Assembly (NCBI RefSeq): GCF_002111585.1
Contig: NZ_LUTP01000022.1
Location: forward strand, 1 to 62,912
DNA from: Lonsdalea iberica
GTDB lineage: Bacteria; Pseudomonadota; Gammaproteobacteria; Enterobacterales; Enterobacteriaceae
Direction of reading: 5' to 3'
Length of the DNA stretch: 62,912 nucleotides
Each line of letters starts with the position of its first letter. Within the stretch, counting starts at the first letter, position 1. The notes below the pieces were generated by a model that saw only the letters and a program-made list of their open reading frames with translations, made no database searches and had not been told where the DNA came from. The position numbers and the translations under genes were made by a program. Shown here piece by piece: positions 41,174 to 49,602 of the stretch.

Positions 41174-41287
41174 ATGAAAATCAGCAAAATGACAGGTTGC
41201 AATGAGTCGGAAGTGAATAATAACAAAATGGAATTAAAATTTATTCCATTACCTACTTGCGAACCATCTTTAATAATGGAATTATAA
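41174..41287 (+). CDS. Small peptide gene upstream of cvaA (37 codons)
   Basis: Reading from ATG 41174 gives [18 protein letters not shown], then [25 protein letters not shown] lies 11 nt upstream, a little far. The peptide has two cysteines (9 and 29) and no Gly-Gly motif, so it does not look like a normal CvaB substrate. It ends 58 bp before cvaA on the same strand. It could be an immunity peptide, a modified-peptide precursor, a leader controlling cvaA, or noise. No relative was recognised. Confidence 0.4.
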   Translation: MKISKMTGCNESEVNNNKMELKFIPLPTCEPSLIMEL

Positions 41288-41345
41288 TTGCCTATTCCAA
41301 AGCATCGGACGCCTTTCTCAGTATTTATCGGTGAGGGTTACTTTC

Positions 41346-42620
41346 TTGTTCAGGCAGGAAGCATTAGAAAACAAGAAATTGAAATGGCAAGGAAGAGCTA
41401 TTTTACTTTCAGGAATTTCACCTTGGGTGATTATATTTTTTTGCGCTCTTTTTATCGCAATATTTATGGTCTTTATCACTCAAGGAACTTATACGCGCCG
41501 GGCTAACGTCAGCGGCGAAATATCAACGTGGCCACACACCGTCAGTATTGGCTCCGGCGTACAGGGCTTTGTCGTCAAGCAGTTTGTGTCCGAAGGTCAG
41601 ATAATAAAAAAAGGCGATGCGATTTATCAAATCGATGTCAGTAAAAGTACCGTTGACGGCGTAGTCAGCGATAACCAAAGACAAGATATTGAAAGCCAAT
41701 TGGTTCGCATCGACAATATTATCTCGCGGCTGGAGCAAAGCAAAATACACACCCTGGAAATGCTGGAAAAACAGAAAGTACAGTATATCAATGCATTTAA
41801 ACATTCCTCTGATATTGTCCGCCAATCAGAGGAAGGTCTAAAAAAGATAAAACAGTACATGGACAGTTATCAGCAGTATCAGGCCAAAGGGTTAATTAAT
41901 AAAGACCAGTTAAGCAGCCAGATAGCATTGTATTATCAGCAGCAAAATGACTTGTTAAGCCTCAGCGGACAAAATGAACAAAATGCTCTACAGATCACCA
42001 GTCTGGAAAGCCAGATTCAGACCGAAGCCGCGGAGTTTGATAACCGGATATACCAAATGGAACTTCAGCGCTACGATCTGCGAAAGGAGCGGGTGAATAC
42101 CAATGTGGGCGGAGAGATTATTATTCGTGCGTCATCGGAAGGAATTATAGATTCGTTGAGCGTCACCGTAGGGCAAATGGTCAATCCTGGCGACAGCTTA
42201 TTGCAGATTATCCCGAGCAATATAAAAAGCTATTATTTGGTGGCTTGGGTGCCCAATGACGCAATGCCTTATGTCTCGGTTGGCGACAACGTCAATGTGC
42301 GCTACGAGGCGTTCCCCGTCGAGAAATTCGGCCAGTTTGCCGCAACGGTCACGATGGTATCGAAAACGCCGGCGTCTCCACAGGAAATGCAGACCTATCA
42401 GGGCGCGCCAAAAAGTACGCAAACGGCGTCGGTTCCCTACTATAAAGTCGTTGTGAAGCCTGAAAAAAAGACTGTTCGTTATGACGGCAAATCGTTGTCC
42501 CTTGAAAACGGTATGAAGGCGGAGCTCACGCTTTTTCTGGAAAAAAGAAAAATATATCAGTGGATGCTTTCGCCATTCTACGACATGAAGCAGAGCGCGG
42601 AGGGGACGGTCAATGAATAA
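41346..42620 (+). CDS. cvaA: Microcin/colicin V secretion membrane fusion protein (CvaA-like)
   Basis: A 424-residue HlyD-family adaptor. The conserved start of CvaA is [20 protein letters not shown], which places initiation at TTG 41346 with GAGGG 9 nt upstream; GTG 41331 is an alternative. There is one membrane helix at about residues 25-48 ([20 protein letters not shown]). A barrel/lipoyl part and long coiled coil follow (about 90-210, Gln-rich), then the C-terminal barrel ending [17 protein letters not shown], nearly as in CvaA. It links the inner-membrane exporter to TolC. Its end overlaps cvaB by 8 nt. Confidence 0.93.
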   Translation: MFRQEALENKKLKWQGRAILLSGISPWVIIFFCALFIAIFMVFITQGTYTRRANVSGEISTWPHTVSIGSGVQGFVVKQFVSEGQIIKKGDAIYQIDVSKSTVDGVVSDNQRQDIESQLVRIDNIISRLEQSKIHTLEMLEKQKVQYINAFKHSSDIVRQSEEGLKKIKQYMDSYQQYQAKGLINKDQLSSQIALYYQQQNDLLSLSGQNEQNALQITSLESQIQTEAAEFDNRIYQMELQRYDLRKERVNTNVGGEIIIRASSEGIIDSLSVTVGQMVNPGDSLLQIIPSNIKSYYLVAWVPNDAMPYVSVGDNVNVRYEAFPVEKFGQFAATVTMVSKTPASPQEMQTYQGAPKSTQTASVPYYKVVVKPEKKTVRYDGKSLSLENGMKAELTLFLEKRKIYQWMLSPFYDMKQSAEGTVNE

Positions 42621-44724
42621 GGCATTATTCAAATCTATCCTCGGCAAAATGGATTTAAAGCTGTTACGTCGAATTCCGCTGGTGCATCAGACCGAAGCGT
42701 CGGAATGCGGACTGGCCTGTCTGGCGATGATCTGCGGGTATTATGGAAAGAATATCGACCTGATAGCCCTGAGGCAGCGCTTCAACGTTTCCGCACGGGG
42801 CGCCACTCTGGCCGGAATAAATGACATCGCCGAGCAATTGGAGATGTCCACGCGGGCGCTGGCGCTGGATCTTGATGATATTAGCGCGTTAAAAACGCCA
42901 TGCATTCTGCATTGGGACTTCAATCACTTCGTGGTGCTGGTCAGCGCCGGGAACCGTCGCTTTGTGCTTCACGACCCAGCGCGCGGCCGTCGGACGGTCG
43001 GGCTTGCCGAGATGTCGCAGTATTTTACCGGCGTAGCGCTTGAGCTTTGGCCAAGCAGTCAATTTGCCGCGGAAACGGTGAAAAATAGGGTGCGTCTAGG
43101 GACGTTGATTCGCAGCATCTCCGGCATTAAAGGGGCGCTGACCAAGATTTTTTGCTTTTCGTTGGTGATTGAAACCATCAATTTGGTGGTGCCGATAGGC
43201 ACGCAGCTGGTTATGGACCACGCTATTCCGGCGGGCGATAAAGGTCTTCTGACGTTAATATGCGCCGGTCTGCTGTTTTTTATTCTGCTGCGTACGGCGA
43301 TAAGCACGGTGCGGTCCTGGTCGTCCATGATCATGGAGACGCTGATCAATGTGCAGTGGCAGGCGGGGCTGTTTACTCACCTGATGCACCTGCCGCTCAG
43401 CTTTTTCGAACGGCGCAAACTCGGCGATATTCAATCCCGCTTCGACTCTCTGGACAAGCTGCGCAAGACGTTTACCACCAGCCTGGTGGGGGCGATTATG
43501 GACGGCATTATGGTGGCCTGTGTCTTGGTCATGATGGTGTTGTACGGCGGTACTCTGACCCTGGTCGTGCTGGGGTTTAGCACGGTGTACGTTCTTATCC
43601 GCCTGCTCACTTACGACCGCTATCGCCAGCTGTCGGAAGAGTCACTGATTCGGGGCGCGCGTGCTGGTTCCTTTTTTATGGAAACGTTATACGGGATCGC
43701 CACTATCAAAATGCAGGGGATGAGCAGTCGACGAAGCAGCCACTGGCTTAATCTGGAAATTGACACCATTAACACCGGCATCAAGGTGACTAAAATGGAT
43801 CTGCTTTTCGGGGGTCTGAACACCTTTATTGCCTCCTGTGACCAGGTGATGATCCTGTGGCTGGGAACGAGCCAAGTCATTGATAACCAGATGACCATCG
43901 GGATGTTCGTGGCGTTTGGCGTATTTAGGGAGCAGTTCTCCGAACGGTTAGCGTCATTGACCAACTTCCTGCTTCAATTACGCATGATGAGCCTGCATAA
44001 CGAGCGTATCTCCGATATCGCCTTGCATCCGCGTGAACCTTACAAGATGGGGATATGCGATAAAGCTGAAGGGCGGCCGATTTTACTGGAAACCCGCGAT
44101 TTGAGTTATCGCTATGACAGTCAGTCCAAAGCGGTATTCAGCGAACTGAGCCTTCATATCGCTCCAGGGGAAAGCGTGGCGATAACCGGGCCTTCCGGCG
44201 CGGGGAAAACCACCCTGATGAAGGTATTGTGTGGTCTGTTCGAGGCGGAGTCTGGTTGCGTGCTGGCCGACGGCGTGGATATACGTCAACTCGGCGTGAA
44301 CAACTACCATAAAAAGATCGGCTGCGTTATGCAGGACGACCGGCTATTTTCCGGGTCGATAATGGAAAATATCTGCGGATTTACTGAGGATATCGACGTC
44401 GAATGGATGGTGGAGTGCGCCCAAGCCAGCTTCATTCATGACACTATCATGGAGATGCCGATGGGTTACGAAACGCTGATAGGTGAATTGGGCGAGGGAC
44501 TGTCCGGGGGGCAAAAACAACGCATTTTTATCGCCCGAGCGCTGTATCGAAAGCCGGGAATACTATTTATGGATGAAGCGACGAGCGCGCTGGACAGCGA
44601 AAGCGAGGATTATGTGAGTCAGGCCATTAAACAGCTGAATATCACACGCATCATGATTGCACACCGGGAGTCGACGATTAATGCTGCAGACAGAGTCATC
44701 ACGCTGCAGGCGGCGCAGGCATAA
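42613..44724 (+). CDS. cvaB: Peptidase C39-containing ABC exporter of double-glycine peptides (CvaB-like)
   Basis: A 703-residue fusion of peptidase, six membrane helices and ATPase. The C39 peptidase triad sits where it does in CvaB: Cys32 ([13 protein letters not shown]), His105 ([11 protein letters not shown]) and Asp121 (VLHDPARG). The ATPase has Walker [15 protein letters not shown], signature [10 protein letters not shown] and Walker [13 protein letters not shown]. It cuts the leader of microcin precursors after Gly-Gly and exports the mature peptide with CvaA and TolC. Very close resemblance to E. coli CvaB runs over the full length. The substrate is expected to be the peptide gene at 45293. 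Confidence 0.95.
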   Translation: MNKALFKSILGKMDLKLLRRIPLVHQTEASECGLACLAMICGYYGKNIDLIALRQRFNVSARGATLAGINDIAEQLEMSTRALALDLDDISALKTPCILHWDFNHFVVLVSAGNRRFVLHDPARGRRTVGLAEMSQYFTGVALELWPSSQFAAETVKNRVRLGTLIRSISGIKGALTKIFCFSLVIETINLVVPIGTQLVMDHAIPAGDKGLLTLICAGLLFFILLRTAISTVRSWSSMIMETLINVQWQAGLFTHLMHLPLSFFERRKLGDIQSRFDSLDKLRKTFTTSLVGAIMDGIMVACVLVMMVLYGGTLTLVVLGFSTVYVLIRLLTYDRYRQLSEESLIRGARAGSFFMETLYGIATIKMQGMSSRRSSHWLNLEIDTINTGIKVTKMDLLFGGLNTFIASCDQVMILWLGTSQVIDNQMTIGMFVAFGVFREQFSERLASLTNFLLQLRMMSLHNERISDIALHPREPYKMGICDKAEGRPILLETRDLSYRYDSQSKAVFSELSLHIAPGESVAITGPSGAGKTTLMKVLCGLFEAESGCVLADGVDIRQLGVNNYHKKIGCVMQDDRLFSGSIMENICGFTEDIDVEWMVECAQASFIHDTIMEMPMGYETLIGELGEGLSGGQKQRIFIARALYRKPGILFMDEATSALDSESEDYVSQAIKQLNITRIMIAHRESTINAADRVITLQAAQA

Positions 44725-44820
44725 ACTAATAGCGATGGCTTTAATTTATATTTGAAAATAAATAGAGTCACTTTCTCTAATTGTTAGGGGCTTAACTATT
44801 ATTTCTTTGTTAAAGATATA

Positions 44821-44916
44821 ATGAAGCGAATAAAAAATAAGATTAATAGATTGCCATACAATATAAAAATAGATTGGATTGCTTATTTCCTTGCTTTAAT
44901 CAAGATTGTGTTATAG
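44821..44916 (+). CDS. Possible small hydrophobic peptide, candidate immunity fragment (31 codons)
   Basis: The frame starts MKRIKNKINRLPYNIK and ends IDWIAYFLALIKIVL, a basic head with a short hydrophobic tail. The ribosome-binding site is weak (AAAGATATA). Small membrane peptides often give immunity to class II microcins, but this one is shorter than known examples and may be a remnant or chance frame. Confidence 0.2.
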   Translation: MKRIKNKINRLPYNIKIDWIAYFLALIKIVL

Positions 44917-45208
44917 AAATAATGAATGCTCGAGATGGTGAAAAGAAAATAAAAACCAGAAAGTAAAAGTACGTTGCTTTATGTAACTATCAACCGCGAT
45001 ATTTTTGATTATTTCTAATGGAAAATTAATAACCGTGCGCAAGCACTAAATGATATCAGCGTTAATTCCAATTTTTGTCGAAGTCTTTGATAATTTAAAA
45101 TAACAGAGCGTTGGTGGGTAACGGAATCAATAGGTCCTACAAATATATTCATTGAAGGTGTTTGTCTAAATTCCAAGTTTTTAATCTCAGTCGTAATTTT
45201 ATGGCTGA

Positions 45209-45236
45209 TTGAAAAAGTGTTCATAACCTGTAGAAA
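45209..45236 (+). promoter_or_regulatory. Possible promoter of the microcin gene
   Basis: TTGAAA, 16 nt, TAGAAA: reasonable -35 and a weak -10, about 57 bp before the precursor start. Confidence 0.3.
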
Positions 45237-45292
45237 TGGGTTAAGGACAGAGTAATAGCAATATCATTTTTTCATCTTAAAGGAGATACAAA

Positions 45293-45430
45293 ATGAAAAA
45301 GCAAAATAACATGCGTGAGTTGAACGCTAAAGAAATGAAAGCTGTTTCTGGTAGCGGTGGGGTTAAAGGTAAAATTACGGTAAGTGTTAATATACGTCCC
45401 TACCTTGGTAAAAGACCTGGCCCCGGCTGA
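45293..45430 (+). CDS. Double-glycine-leader microcin-like precursor peptide
   Basis: A 45-codon gene with a strong ribosome-binding site (AAAGGAG, 7 nt from ATG). The leader MRELNAKEMKAVSGSGG (residues 7-23) is a textbook class II microcin leader, comparable to MRxLxxxEMxxVSGG of microcins V, L and N, preceded by MKKQNN. Cleavage after Gly23 by the CvaB-like peptidase would leave a 22-residue core: VKGKITVSVN followed by IRPYLGKRPGPG. The core has net charge about +5, no Cys, no acidic residue, three Pro and five Gly. It is much shorter than known class II microcins (about 60-90 residues). A terminator follows at 45576. Function as an antibacterial or signal peptide is inferred from context. 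Confidence 0.8.
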   Translation: MKKQNNMRELNAKEMKAVSGSGGVKGKITVSVNIRPYLGKRPGPG

Positions 45431-45880
45431 GGTCGATAACTAGGTATTCCTGCTCTGCGTTAGATGACATTCAGTCAAAAGGGTCCACAAGGTTATATTG
45501 AGTTAATTATGGGCTCATTGCCGGGCAGTGAATAATCAATATCTACAATATTGATTTGTATATATTGCATAAATAAACCGCTCTTTATTTCGGTTTCTTC
45601 TCACCGAAATAAGGGCGGTTTTCTTGTTTTTTTGGATAATAATCGTTGAGACCATTCTCTCTATTTCCAAAAAAAACTATCTCAATGATTTCGAGCGTCA
45701 TGTGGCTCTTGGCTTAGGGTTGATCTGAAGTCCATAAAGGCTTGATGTATTTACTCACGAGGACGTCAATATTTGGTTCATCTCCAGCTGGCGATGAACC
45801 TACGTGGCAGAACAACCGTGGATGTTAAGCGAACTCAATAACACGACTCAGTATTAGTGAGTCGTGACAGCTCAGTCATG
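45431..45880. other. Downstream region of the microcin gene
   Basis: About 450 bp. It holds the terminator at 45576-45630. A 23-codon frame at about 45464-45535 (MTFSQKGPQGYIELIMGSLPGSE) lacks a ribosome-binding site. No immunity gene or intact insertion sequence was recognised. Confidence 0.35.
45576..45630 (+). terminator. Rho-independent terminator after the microcin gene
   Basis: Long arms AACCGC..TTTATTTCGG and CCGAAATAA..GCGGTT with a small internal mismatch, followed by TTCTTGTTTTTTT. Confidence 0.85.
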
Positions 45881-46516
45881 TTAGATAAGATGATTGGCAG
45901 CGAGCTCAGTTACGTTATAAATCACACCGCAGCAGGCAATGGCAAGTAGAAAAAGTGACGATATCATCTCAATTTTTCTCGCGTGTATGGCGGGCATCCA
46001 TTTTCTGACCGTCAGGATATACAACGTCAATATGGTAAAATCGAAAGCGATCCAGATTGCACAAAGCGTCAGAATACTGGTGCTGAAATCCTGCGTAATG
46101 GTAATAAACTGCGGAAAGAAGGAAACAAAAAACAGAATGTCTTTGGGATTGGAAAGGCCCGTGATGAAACCACGAATAAACCCTCCCCTTGAAGCCTGCG
46201 CGGGCAAAATTTCGGTCTCGGCGCCGTTTTGTGGCAGTGTAAAAAGACTTTGCAGCGCGGTATAACCAATATATACCGAGCCTGCCAGTCCAAGCACGCT
46301 GAGCCATAGTGGTGAAATAGACACGATGCCTTTCAGCATGAGTGTCGCTAGCGCAATCAGTACCAAAGAGGCTCCATTGGTTCCGAAGGCTGTGGCAAAA
46401 GCGTTGCGGTATCCGTAACGCGCGGCCGTTCCCGTGATCAGTGCTACCACGGGACCCGGGGTCAGCAGCAGCATCATGATTGAAAGCATGTAAGCGCCAA
46501 GCAGTGTCATGTTCAT
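45881..46516 (-). CDS. LysE/RhtB-family amino acid exporter
   Basis: A 211-residue inner-membrane protein with about six helices. Family signatures: MLLLTPGPVVALITGTAARYGYRNAFATAFGTNGAS near the N-terminus and FIRGFITGLSNPKDILFFVSFFPQFI in the middle. Members export amino acids or related amines. Its start overlaps the stop of the YqcI/YcgG gene (ATGA), so they are translationally coupled. It may export the product or toxic substrate of that enzyme. Confidence 0.88.
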   Translation of the reverse strand: MNMTLLGAYMLSIMMLLLTPGPVVALITGTAARYGYRNAFATAFGTNGASLVLIALATLMLKGIVSISPLWLSVLGLAGSVYIGYTALQSLFTLPQNGAETEILPAQASRGGFIRGFITGLSNPKDILFFVSFFPQFITITQDFSTSILTLCAIWIAFDFTILTLYILTVRKWMPAIHARKIEMISSLFLLAIACCGVIYNVTELAANHLI

Positions 46517-47298
46517 TTTAAGTATTTGTCCTTATGTATATGAAGCGGACAACGCGTTAGATTAGGCGCCCCCGGCTCGCTGAGCAGATATTGTTTCCAT
46601 TCCAGGCTAGTGTCCTGACCATAAAATCCTAGCTCCGAAGGCACATAACCGTTGTTGTAGTCACAGACGCGCGTACGGATTTTCTCTCTGATTTTGATCC
46701 CTTTCGGGTCTTTCTGGCTGGCAAGAATGTCAAAGTGTGCTCTGGGATTAACGATGAAAACGGCCCGTTTACCCAAGTTACGGCTGCGGAGCTGTGAGTG
46801 GCCCGGGCAGCTGACGTTGAAAAAAAGCTCAATGCCGGCAAAACAGAACGACCATGCGGTTTCTCCTGGGTCGTCAGGAATATGCTCAGGCCAAGCATGG
46901 GTGTCATAATCGTGCAGGCTCTGCAACTGTTGCCATGCAAACCTCTGGGCCTCTTCCAGGGAGTCCAGCCCCGCGCGTTCAAAGATGAGTACCAGCGGAC
47001 TGTATAGCCTCTCTTCCTCCGGCACTTTTTGAGTGCGTTCTGTGAAACGCCGCATGACGGTGAGCATATCATTGGCGGTATTGCCCTCACTGATGAGACC
47101 AAACAGCAGGGTTTTTGATTTCCAGGCATGGCGCGCGAACAGGCAGGGAAACGCTCTGTCGTTCAGTCGGGCGGCGATATCCCGAAAGCCATCAATTTGC
47201 CATTCTTTGATTGGACATACCTTTCCGGTATCGCTGCTGAGCCTCATCAGATCAGACTGTTCGATAATAGTCCCGCTTCGCAGTGATGTTTTTTTCAC
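46513..47298 (-). CDS. YqcI/YcgG-family protein, probable heme-dependent oxygenase
   Basis: A 261-residue protein of the YqcI/YcgG family, with GTG start and GGAGGG 6 nt upstream. Conserved blocks: AFPCLFARHAWKSKTLLFGLI, WPEHIPDDPGETAWSFCFAGIELFFNVSCPGHSQLRSRNLGKRAVFIVNPR and the C-terminal APNLTRCPLH. Some members, such as RohS of azomycin biosynthesis, are heme enzymes that oxidise amine nitrogens of arginine-like or aminoimidazole substrates. That activity is possible here but not shown by sequence alone. It is co-transcribed with a LysE exporter and divergent from a LysR regulator. Confidence 0.75.
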   Translation of the reverse strand: MKKTSLRSGTIIEQSDLMRLSSDTGKVCPIKEWQIDGFRDIAARLNDRAFPCLFARHAWKSKTLLFGLISEGNTANDMLTVMRRFTERTQKVPEEERLYSPLVLIFERAGLDSLEEAQRFAWQQLQSLHDYDTHAWPEHIPDDPGETAWSFCFAGIELFFNVSCPGHSQLRSRNLGKRAVFIVNPRAHFDILASQKDPKGIKIREKIRTRVCDYNNGYVPSELGFYGQDTSLEWKQYLLSEPGAPNLTRCPLHIHKDKYLK

Positions 47299-47370
47299 AA
47301 GAGTCCCTCCGTTGTGCTTGTGTATAAGGATTATTTATTCCGGAGAGGCGCTTGAAAAACGGATAAAAAG

Positions 47371-47395
47371 CTCACCTAATGTGAGTAAAACTCAC
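47371..47395. promoter_or_regulatory. Candidate LysR operator
   Basis: CTCAC, 5 nt, GTGAG palindrome followed by a third copy CTCAC after 5 nt. It lies in the intergenic space of the YqcI gene and its divergent LysR regulator, the usual place for such sites. Confidence 0.45.
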
Positions 47396-47408
47396 AATGG
47401 AGACGGTT

Positions 47409-48335
47409 ATGTCTTTACCTCCTCTTTATGCACTGCGCGCGTTTGAGGCTGCAGCACGCATGGAGTCTTTTAGTAAAGCGGCAAATATACTCAACATCAC
47501 TCCGGGTGCAGTGAGCAGGCATATCCGAACGTTGGAAGGGTGGTTTGGCTGCGAGCTCTTCGAAAGACGTGGCCCGAGAGTCAGAGTTAACGATGCGGGC
47601 ACTGCTCTGGCCGCCCAGTTGACAGAAGGCTTCATGACCATAGAGAGGGCCTGTTTGGCATTCAATAGTCACAGCCAGTCCCTGCGCTTAAAAACGCCGT
47701 CAACGCTTACTATGCGATGGCTTCTCGACGTCCTTAACGCTTTTCGCGAGCGCTATGATAAGCCTCAAATAGAGATAACCAGCGTCTGGATGGATACCGA
47801 TGCCGTTGATTTCAGTCGTGAACCTTATGATTGTGCGATCCTGTTAGGCAACGGAGATTTTGGCAAATCAACCAATAGCAGGCTGCTGTTCCGCGAATGG
47901 CTGATTCCCATCTGCTCTCCCTCAATGCTCGAAGCTGCCCAAAAAACACTCCCTGAGTGCGATTTGATTCATCCCTCACCAGACCGGCGCGATTGGAGGA
48001 GGTGGCTAAAAGGAACGGGGCTTTTTCCAGGACTCAACGTGAATGGAGGAAAAGTCTTCGACACGTTGGAACAAGGAAATATTGCCGCTCTGAGCGGACA
48101 TGGCGTGTCTGTCGGTGACCTACTGCTCAGCCTGGCGGCAATAGATAGCGGCCTCCTTGTTCTGCCATTCAAGGAAGTGATTGCGACTGGCGACGGTTAC
48201 TACCTTGTCTGGCCAAGAAATTCTACTAAAAACAATAACATTGACATCCTTTATGACTGGTTAAAACAGAAAGCCCCGAGGCTGCCGAATTTCGACCTGA
48301 GGTATCATGACGAGCACGACGATAATATCGTCTGA
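47409..48335 (+). CDS. LysR-family transcriptional regulator (GcvA type)
   Basis: A 308-residue regulator from ATG 47409 (GGAGA 5 nt upstream; an earlier ATG at 47397 has none). The helix-turn-helix is LRAFEAAARMESFSKAANILNITPGAVSRHIRTLEGWFGCELFERRGPRVRVND, of the GcvA-like subgroup. A substrate-binding domain follows. It is divergent from the YqcI/YcgG-LysE pair and probably controls it; GcvA-like regulators often respond to amino acids or amines. Confidence 0.88.
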   Translation: MSLPPLYALRAFEAAARMESFSKAANILNITPGAVSRHIRTLEGWFGCELFERRGPRVRVNDAGTALAAQLTEGFMTIERACLAFNSHSQSLRLKTPSTLTMRWLLDVLNAFRERYDKPQIEITSVWMDTDAVDFSREPYDCAILLGNGDFGKSTNSRLLFREWLIPICSPSMLEAAQKTLPECDLIHPSPDRRDWRRWLKGTGLFPGLNVNGGKVFDTLEQGNIAALSGHGVSVGDLLLSLAAIDSGLLVLPFKEVIATGDGYYLVWPRNSTKNNNIDILYDWLKQKAPRLPNFDLRYHDEHDDNIV

Positions 48336-48474
48336 GCGGGAAAGGGCATCCGAATTCGCTCATCCACACTGCATTAAATCTGTTTTTCTCACATAGCCGA
48401 TTCAGGATGGGCGACTTCTGGAAGCGGGCATGGCTACTACGGCAGAGTGTTAGTAGGCGAAAGACATTGATGGC

Positions 48475-48503
48475 AACAAAAACGCCCTAAAAACAGGGCG
48501 TTG
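48475..48503 (-). terminator. Rho-independent terminator of yicC
   Basis: On the minus strand ACGCCCT, loop GTTTT, AGGGCGT, then TTTTT; 27 bp past the yicC stop. Confidence 0.88.
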
Positions 48504-48529
48504 TAGCATCCAGTGGAGCAGGGTGGAAA

Positions 48530-49393
48530 TTATTCGATATTCTGAATCTGTTCCCGCATCTGCTCGATTAGCACCTTCAGCTCGATGGCGGAGGCGGTGA
48601 CGTCTGAGTTAATGGATTTGGAGGCCAGCGTGTTGGACTCGCGGTTGAACTCCTGCATCATGAAGTCCAAACGGCGGCCGACGGCTTCCTGCTTGTTAAG
48701 GATTTTGTAGGTTTCCTTCACGTGCGCTTCCAGGCGGTCCAGCTCTTCGGCGACATCGACGCGTTGCGCCATCAGCACCAGCTCCTGCTCCAACCGGTTG
48801 TTCTCCAGCTGTACCTGCGCGTCTTCCAGTTTGCTGACCAGCTTTTCACGCTGCCATTGCAGGATGTTCGGCATGTGTGCGCGAACTTTGACGACTTCGG
48901 CGCTGACGCCAGCCAGACGCTGTTCGATCAGCGCTTTCAGCGCGTTGCCTTCGCTTTCGCGGGCGGCGATGAAGTCATCCAGCGCGCCGTCCAGCGCCTG
49001 CATCAGCTCGGCGCTGATAGCGTCAAGATCTTGCTCTTCCGCCGCCATCACGCCCGGCCAGCGCAGGATATCGACCGGGTTAATTTCCCCTTCGTCGCTC
49101 TGCATCTTGACCCACTGCGCGGCTTCCACCAGCTGTTTTGCCAGCCGTTCGTTCATGATCAACGAACCCTGCGCGCGCGGATCCAGCTCGAAGCGCAGGT
49201 TGCATTCGATTTTGCCGCGCGTCAGCCGGTTGCGAATTCGTTCGCGAACCACGGGCTCCAGACTGCGAAACTGCTCCGGTAAACGGATGTAGGTTTCCAG
49301 ATAACGTTGGTTAACGGAACGCAGCTCCCAGGCTGCGCTTCCCCACTCGCCTTTGATTTCTCGTCGTGCGTAAGCGGTCATGCTACGGATCAT
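48530..49393 (-). CDS. yicC: YicC-family endoribonuclease
   Basis: A 287-residue protein with the family N-terminus MIRSMTAYARREIKGEWGSAAWELRSVNQRYLETYIRLPEQFRSLEPVVRERIRNRLTRGKIECNLRFE. The C-terminal DUF1732 block is KETYKILNKQEAVGRRLDFMMQEFNRESNTLASKSINSDVTASAIELKVLIEQMREQIQNIE. YicC proteins cut RNA and affect small-RNA turnover. In E. coli it is adjacent to and divergent from rph. Here rph lies 13 kb away, with peptide-uptake genes between them. Confidence 0.95.
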   Translation of the reverse strand: MIRSMTAYARREIKGEWGSAAWELRSVNQRYLETYIRLPEQFRSLEPVVRERIRNRLTRGKIECNLRFELDPRAQGSLIMNERLAKQLVEAAQWVKMQSDEGEINPVDILRWPGVMAAEEQDLDAISAELMQALDGALDDFIAARESEGNALKALIEQRLAGVSAEVVKVRAHMPNILQWQREKLVSKLEDAQVQLENNRLEQELVLMAQRVDVAEELDRLEAHVKETYKILNKQEAVGRRLDFMMQEFNRESNTLASKSINSDVTASAIELKVLIEQMREQIQNIE

Positions 49394-49602
49394 CGGTGCA
49401 TACCTGTCAGAAAATGATGGAAGGATTATAACGTCGCGGGATACGTCATGATAGCAAAAGCGGTCCGGCGCGGAGACGTGTGATCGGATTCAAAATACGC
49501 GCATTGGGTATCAGGGAATAACGGCAGGTAAATGAAAGGCACAAGAGTGACGTTGAGCACTGTTGGCAACGCCGCCGCTCGGCGGCGCTGACGTTCAGTA
49601 TG

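Larger units (their letters stand above)
44725..45292. other. AT-rich stretch between cvaB and the microcin precursor
   Basis: About 570 bp, strongly AT-rich. It holds one possible small gene (44821-44916, listed separately) and a possible promoter at 45209-45236. A 69-codon minus-strand frame at 45015-45224 has no ribosome-binding site. An immunity gene would be expected here but none is convincing. Confidence 0.4.

Noticed and set aside
45015-45224. 69-codon minus-strand frame near the microcin gene, considered as an immunity gene
   Set aside because: No ribosome-binding site, no membrane helix, and wrong strand for the precursor transcript.
45464-45535. 23-codon frame after the microcin gene (MTFSQKGPQGYIELIMGSLPGSE)
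   Set aside because: No ribosome-binding site and no leader. A second precursor is unlikely.
45640-45870. Possible insertion-sequence remnant after the microcin terminator
   Set aside because: The stretch looked vaguely transposase-like on the plus strand but no terminal repeats or coherent protein could be read.
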